From Chryseobacterium sp. (GTDB lineage: Bacteria > Bacteroidota > Bacteroidia > Flavobacteriales > Weeksellaceae): a stretch of DNA of 6,692 bases. Under the pieces are notes generated by a model. That model had not been told where the DNA came from, did not search any database, and saw only the letters and a program-made list of their open reading frames with translations. The position numbers and the translations under genes are program-made. Location: positions 1 through 6,692 of the forward strand of contig JASLCD010000487.1 of the NCBI GenBank assembly GCA_030146295.1, in the 5' to 3' direction. Of this stretch, positions 5,143 through 6,692 are shown in pieces (the stretch's first letter is position 1; the number at the start of each line of letters is the position of its first letter).

Positions 5143-5157
5143 GGTTAATCTCCCTAA

Positions 5158-5610
5158 TTATTCATTTGGACTTGCACTGAACAAAACGCCCAGTGATGCG
5201 CCGAATTCTTCTATGGCGGTCAGATACTCGGCAAATCCCTTGACCGTCAACTGCGTACTACTTCCGACTAAAACCCGCTCACCGCCAGGATCATACGTCC
5301 ACTTGACGTAACCTTCTTTGCAGCGCTCTGGGTCATATTCCTCTGGCAGCAGCTCGCGCTTGAAGTACGAATGCCAGACCTCAGAACTGTGTTGTTTGCC
5401 CTCTACCCACGCCTGTTCAGCGATATCACGGAGCGGTCCGGCCCACATACGGGCGTTGGCGTCAGGCTTGCGACCCTTGATCTGCTCACGTACTACTACC
5501 TCAAGCGGGAAAGCAGCATCCAGCGGCAGATTGCGCACCACGTTGAGCAAGTTCTCACGCACACGGTCGTCGCGTAGCAGGAACTGGCGAGTGACGTATT
5601 TGCTGCGCAT
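5158..5610 (-). CDS. ninB: recombination protein NinB (150 aa)
   Basis: The start at 5610 shares one base with the stop of the upstream regulator (TGATG), with no strong Shine-Dalgarno, so translation is probably coupled. The sequence follows the NinB (lambda Orf) family: an N-terminal strand YVTRQFLLRD, RENLLNVVRNLPLD (18-31), then PLEVVVRE, the conserved KPDANARMWAGPLRDIAEQAW (48-68), VWHSYFKRELLPEE (79-92), and a C-terminal part with STQLTVKGFAEYLTAIEEFGASLGV (117-141). Lambda Orf is a recombination mediator that binds DNA and SSB and helps load the strand-exchange protein, replacing RecFOR. The length is normal and nothing is missing. Its place directly after the Cro-like gene makes it an early function. 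Confidence 0.93.
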   Translation of the reverse strand: MRSKYVTRQFLLRDDRVRENLLNVVRNLPLDAAFPLEVVVREQIKGRKPDANARMWAGPLRDIAEQAWVEGKQHSSEVWHSYFKRELLPEEYDPERCKEGYVKWTYDPGGERVLVGSSTQLTVKGFAEYLTAIEEFGASLGVLFSASPNE

Positions 5611-5840
5611 CAGGCACCATCAGGCGGGCAGAGTTTGTCAACCTTCGACAGCGCCCAGCCAGTACGGCGCATGACACGCAGACGGAATTCGTCGCTGACG
5701 TGCACCTTGGCATTGCGGACTTTGCTGATGACACCAGGCTTGTACCCCATGAAGCGGGCTAGGTGCGCATCGTTATACAGATCCTTCTCGCTAATGATTG
5801 CATCCAGTAGCGGGTGTTCTTGGTCGTATTTCTTGGGCAT
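5610..5840 (-). CDS. Cro/CI-type HTH transcription regulator (76 aa)
   Basis: The ATG at 5840 with ACAGGAG at seven bases is preferred; the longer frame to 5969 runs through the promoter and operator region and has no ribosome binding site. The protein has LLDAIISEKDLYNDAHLARFMGYKPGVISKVRNAKVHVSDEFRLRVMRRTGW: a helix, a helix-turn-helix at about 23-44 (NDAHLARFMGYKPGVISKVR), and two further helices, the plan of small Cro/CI-like regulators found in betaproteobacterial prophages. It is the first gene of the leftward operon, as cro is in lambda, and probably binds the half-sites at 5898-5967 to regulate both promoters. CII-like activation is an alternative reading. No dimerisation or cleavage domain is present, so it is not a full CI repressor. 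Confidence 0.85.
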   Translation of the reverse strand: MPKKYDQEHPLLDAIISEKDLYNDAHLARFMGYKPGVISKVRNAKVHVSDEFRLRVMRRTGWALSKVDKLCPPDGA

Positions 5841-5876
5841 GTAAATCTCCTGTGGTTGATGAGTGGTACATGGAAT

Positions 5877-5905
5877 ATAGTAGCGCATCATGTTTCCGTT
5901 AGCAA
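5877..5905 (-). promoter_or_regulatory. leftward early promoter candidate
   Basis: On the minus strand TTGCTA (5900-5905) and TACTAT (5877-5882) are 17 bases apart, each a 4/6 match to the sigma-70 boxes, giving a start near 5870 and a leader of about 30 bases before the HTH gene. An overlapping TATATT at 5874-5879 is an alternative -10. The -35 box lies inside the GTTGCTAAC half-site, so a bound repressor would block it. Confidence 0.45.
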
Positions 5906-5967
5906 CACATAGATTTACAACACTGTGCATAAATTGTTGTTGACACGAATTGCTGTAGGTTGCTAAC
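5898..5967. promoter_or_regulatory. operator region with related half-sites between divergent promoters
   Basis: GTTAGCAAC (5898-5906) is the exact inverted repeat of GTTGCTAAC (5959-5967), and each overlaps a promoter box: the leftward -35 and the rightward -10. Between them ACAACA (5917-5922) and TGTTGT (5935-5940) form a second dyad with a 12-base spacer, overlapping the rightward -35. The repeated core is close to CAAC. The symmetry suggests binding by the Cro-like protein and/or an unseen repressor. Confidence 0.5.
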
Positions 5968-5969
5968 AT
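5940..5969 (+). promoter_or_regulatory. rightward early promoter candidate
   Basis: TTGACA (5940-5945, perfect -35) is followed after 18 bases by TAACAT (5964-5969, 4/6), placing a start near 5976, about 37 bases before the 60-aa gene. It is the best promoter seen in the window. Confidence 0.6.
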
Positions 5970-6012
5970 TCTTCATCGGCGCTGCATAGCGGCGCGCTAA
6001 TCGGAGAAAGTA

Positions 6013-6195
6013 ATGGATATCAATAAAATCCCAGAATACGTTCTTGATGCTTTGCGTGAACGTGGCAATAGCGATGATGAAATAAAGAAAATGTCAGGCG
6101 ATAAAGCTTTTGAAGAATTTTGTGCATGGTATGGATTTTATGACTGGGCAAGCACATTGCGTAATGCGCTTGACAGACTACGTGCCGCAGAGTAG
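6013..6195 (+). CDS. small phage protein of unknown function (60 aa)
   Basis: The ATG at 6013 follows ATCGGAGAAAGTA, a good ribosome binding site, and sits just downstream of the rightward promoter. The protein is acidic to neutral and helical: IPEYVLDALRERGNSDDEIKKM, then FEEFCAWYGFYDWASTLRNALDRLR. The combination 'D-A-L-R-x-R-G ... F-x-x-F-C-x-W-x-G ... W-x-x-x-L-x-x-A-L-D' is one I remember from small prophage proteins annotated as hypothetical. It has no HTH and is not a repressor, although it occupies the place where a divergent cI would be in lambda. The following hairpin at 6206-6219 may reduce transcription into the next genes. Confidence 0.8.
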   Translation: MDINKIPEYVLDALRERGNSDDEIKKMSGDKAFEEFCAWYGFYDWASTLRNALDRLRAAE

Positions 6196-6205
6196 CAACC
6201 CATCA

Positions 6206-6219
6206 GCGACAATCGTCGC
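6206..6219 (+). other. small intergenic hairpin
   Basis: GCGAC-AATC-GTCGC forms a perfect 5-bp stem with a four-base loop, followed by ATAATTT. It lies between the 60-aa and 31-aa genes and could be a weak attenuator or an mRNA processing signal; the T-run is too poor for a confident terminator. Confidence 0.35.
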
Positions 6220-6236
6220 ATAATTTGGAGCATCAA

Positions 6237-6332
6237 ATGAGCATCTACGCAATCCTTATCATCTACGCCGGCCTGATTGGCTGGTTTGGCTGGACCGTCT
6301 ACAAGGCCCCGCTGATGGACTTCCCTGAGTAA
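6237..6332 (+). CDS. small single-pass membrane protein (31 aa)
   Basis: ATG at 6237 follows TTTGGAGCATCAA, a proper ribosome binding site at eight bases. The frame reads MSIYAILIIYAGLIGWFGW, a hydrophobic helix of about 18 residues, then TVYKAPLMDFPE and TAA. Tryptophan and tyrosine residues lie at the helix ends, as is common at membrane interfaces, and the charged C-terminal tail would be the only soluble part. Very short membrane proteins of this type are frequent in phage early regions; their roles are mostly unknown. It is followed by the next gene after 29 bases. Support is the ribosome binding site and composition; no family is recognised. Confidence 0.65.
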   Translation: MSIYAILIIYAGLIGWFGWTVYKAPLMDFPE

Positions 6333-6361
6333 TTCAACCACCACCAAGAAGGAGAAACACA

Positions 6362-6544
6362 ATGCCAACCGTAAAACTGAGTTTAAGCATCGGATTCGCT
6401 AACGCAAGCCGCGAAAATGAAGAAGTGATTGATGACGAACTGTGGGATAGCATGGATGAAAAAGAGCGCGAGGAATATCTCGATGAATTAGCCACTTTCT
6501 GGGCCAACAACTACATTGATATCGGTGTAAAAATAGTTGAATAA
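6362..6544 (+). CDS. small acidic phage protein (60 aa)
   Basis: The start is fixed by AAGAAGGAG at eight bases before the ATG. The protein begins with a basic strand MPTVKLSLSIGFANAS, continues with a very acidic segment ENEEVIDDELWDSMDEKEREEYLDEL, and ends FWANNYIDIGVKIVE. The layout 'K-L-S-L-S-I-G-F ... D-D-E-x-W ... W-x-N-N-Y-I-D-x-x' is one I recognise from hypothetical proteins of many proteobacterial phages, usually 55-75 residues. The strong acidity could suit DNA mimicry or protein binding, but this is only inference. It appears to be the third gene of the rightward operon. A GC-rich hairpin follows the stop. Confidence 0.82.
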   Translation: MPTVKLSLSIGFANASRENEEVIDDELWDSMDEKEREEYLDELATFWANNYIDIGVKIVE

Positions 6545-6550
6545 CCCATC

Positions 6551-6567
6551 CCCGGCCCCGAGCCGGG
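6551..6567 (+). other. GC-rich hairpin after the acidic 60-aa gene
   Basis: CCCGGC-CCCGA-GCCGGG is a perfect 6-bp GC stem with a five-base loop seven bases after the stop codon. Only TT follows, so it is not a full intrinsic terminator; it could stabilise the upstream mRNA or be a partial terminator. Confidence 0.4.
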
Positions 6568-6609
6568 TTAAGCACTGAGGCAGTACCCACAACCAAACAA
6601 GGAGAAATC

Positions 6610-6692
6610 GTGACAACCAAAATCCCAACAACGCGCCCCTGGTATCGAATCGCTCCGACAGCCGCGCAAGTCGTTATCGGCCTGTACGTACT
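6610..6692 (+). CDS. start of a phage gene cut by the window end (27+ aa)
   Basis: GTG at 6610 follows CAAGGAGAAATC, a strong ribosome binding site, and opens a frame that stays open to the window edge. The visible part begins with Thr/Pro-rich residues (TTKIPTTRPWYRI) and becomes hydrophobic (AAQVVIGLYV). It might be a membrane protein with a later first helix. Too little is visible for a family. Confidence 0.65.
   Translation, partial: MTTKIPTTRPWYRIAPTAAQVVIGLYV

Noticed and set aside
5610..5969. 119-aa version of the HTH regulator
   Set aside because: The extra 43 residues cross the promoter/operator region without a ribosome binding site; the ATG at 5840 has AGGAG and gives the family-size protein.

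Overview
The window looks like the early/middle region of a lambdoid-type temperate phage or prophage in a proteobacterium. The recognisable genes are a small Cro/CI-type DNA-binding protein, NinB, NinG and a phage-type DNA methyltransferase. Almost all genes are short, packed with ATGA/TGATG overlaps, and preceded by strong AGGAG-type ribosome binding sites. GC content is moderate and uneven. From resemblance of the small proteins to ones I remember from Burkholderiales prophages, I lean towards a betaproteobacterial host, but the sequence does not prove it.

Layout. A divergent control region lies at 5841-6012, with face-to-face promoters and several related half-sites. Rightward from it run small genes: a 60-aa protein (6013-6195), a 31-aa membrane protein (6237-6332), a 60-aa acidic protein (6362-6544) and a GTG-started gene cut by the window end (6610). 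Leftward runs one long operon: HTH regulator (5610-5840), NinB (5158-5610), a 92-aa protein, a 132-aa winged-helix protein, a 504-aa methyltransferase (2950-4464), NinG (2327-2953), a 36-aa ORF, an 82-aa Cys-rich protein and a 48-aa membrane protein (1827-1973). The 36-, 48- and 31-aa ORFs are short genes that were found by reading the gaps.

A stretch without a recognised gene (1374-1826) separates this cluster from three more leftward genes: 242 aa (645-1373), 117 aa (302-655) and 100 aa (3-305). It holds a multibranched inverted-repeat RNA candidate (1647-1740) that resembles the C4/P4-CI class of phage antisense RNAs, a nested hairpin (1472-1512) and a short direct repeat. One arm of the C4-like stem matches the ribosome binding site of the 242-aa gene at 9 of 10 positions. 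That is the arrangement expected if the RNA controls translation of that gene.

The two points most worth following are (i) the methyltransferase, which carries an in-frame insertion of about 155 residues with a LAGLIDADG homing-endonuclease motif and no intein splice residues, and (ii) the C4-like RNA placed in front of a gene that is not a recognisable antirepressor. The leftward cluster would combine early regulation, recombination functions (NinB, NinG) and DNA modification. No CI repressor, integrase, replication helicase or structural gene is visible.
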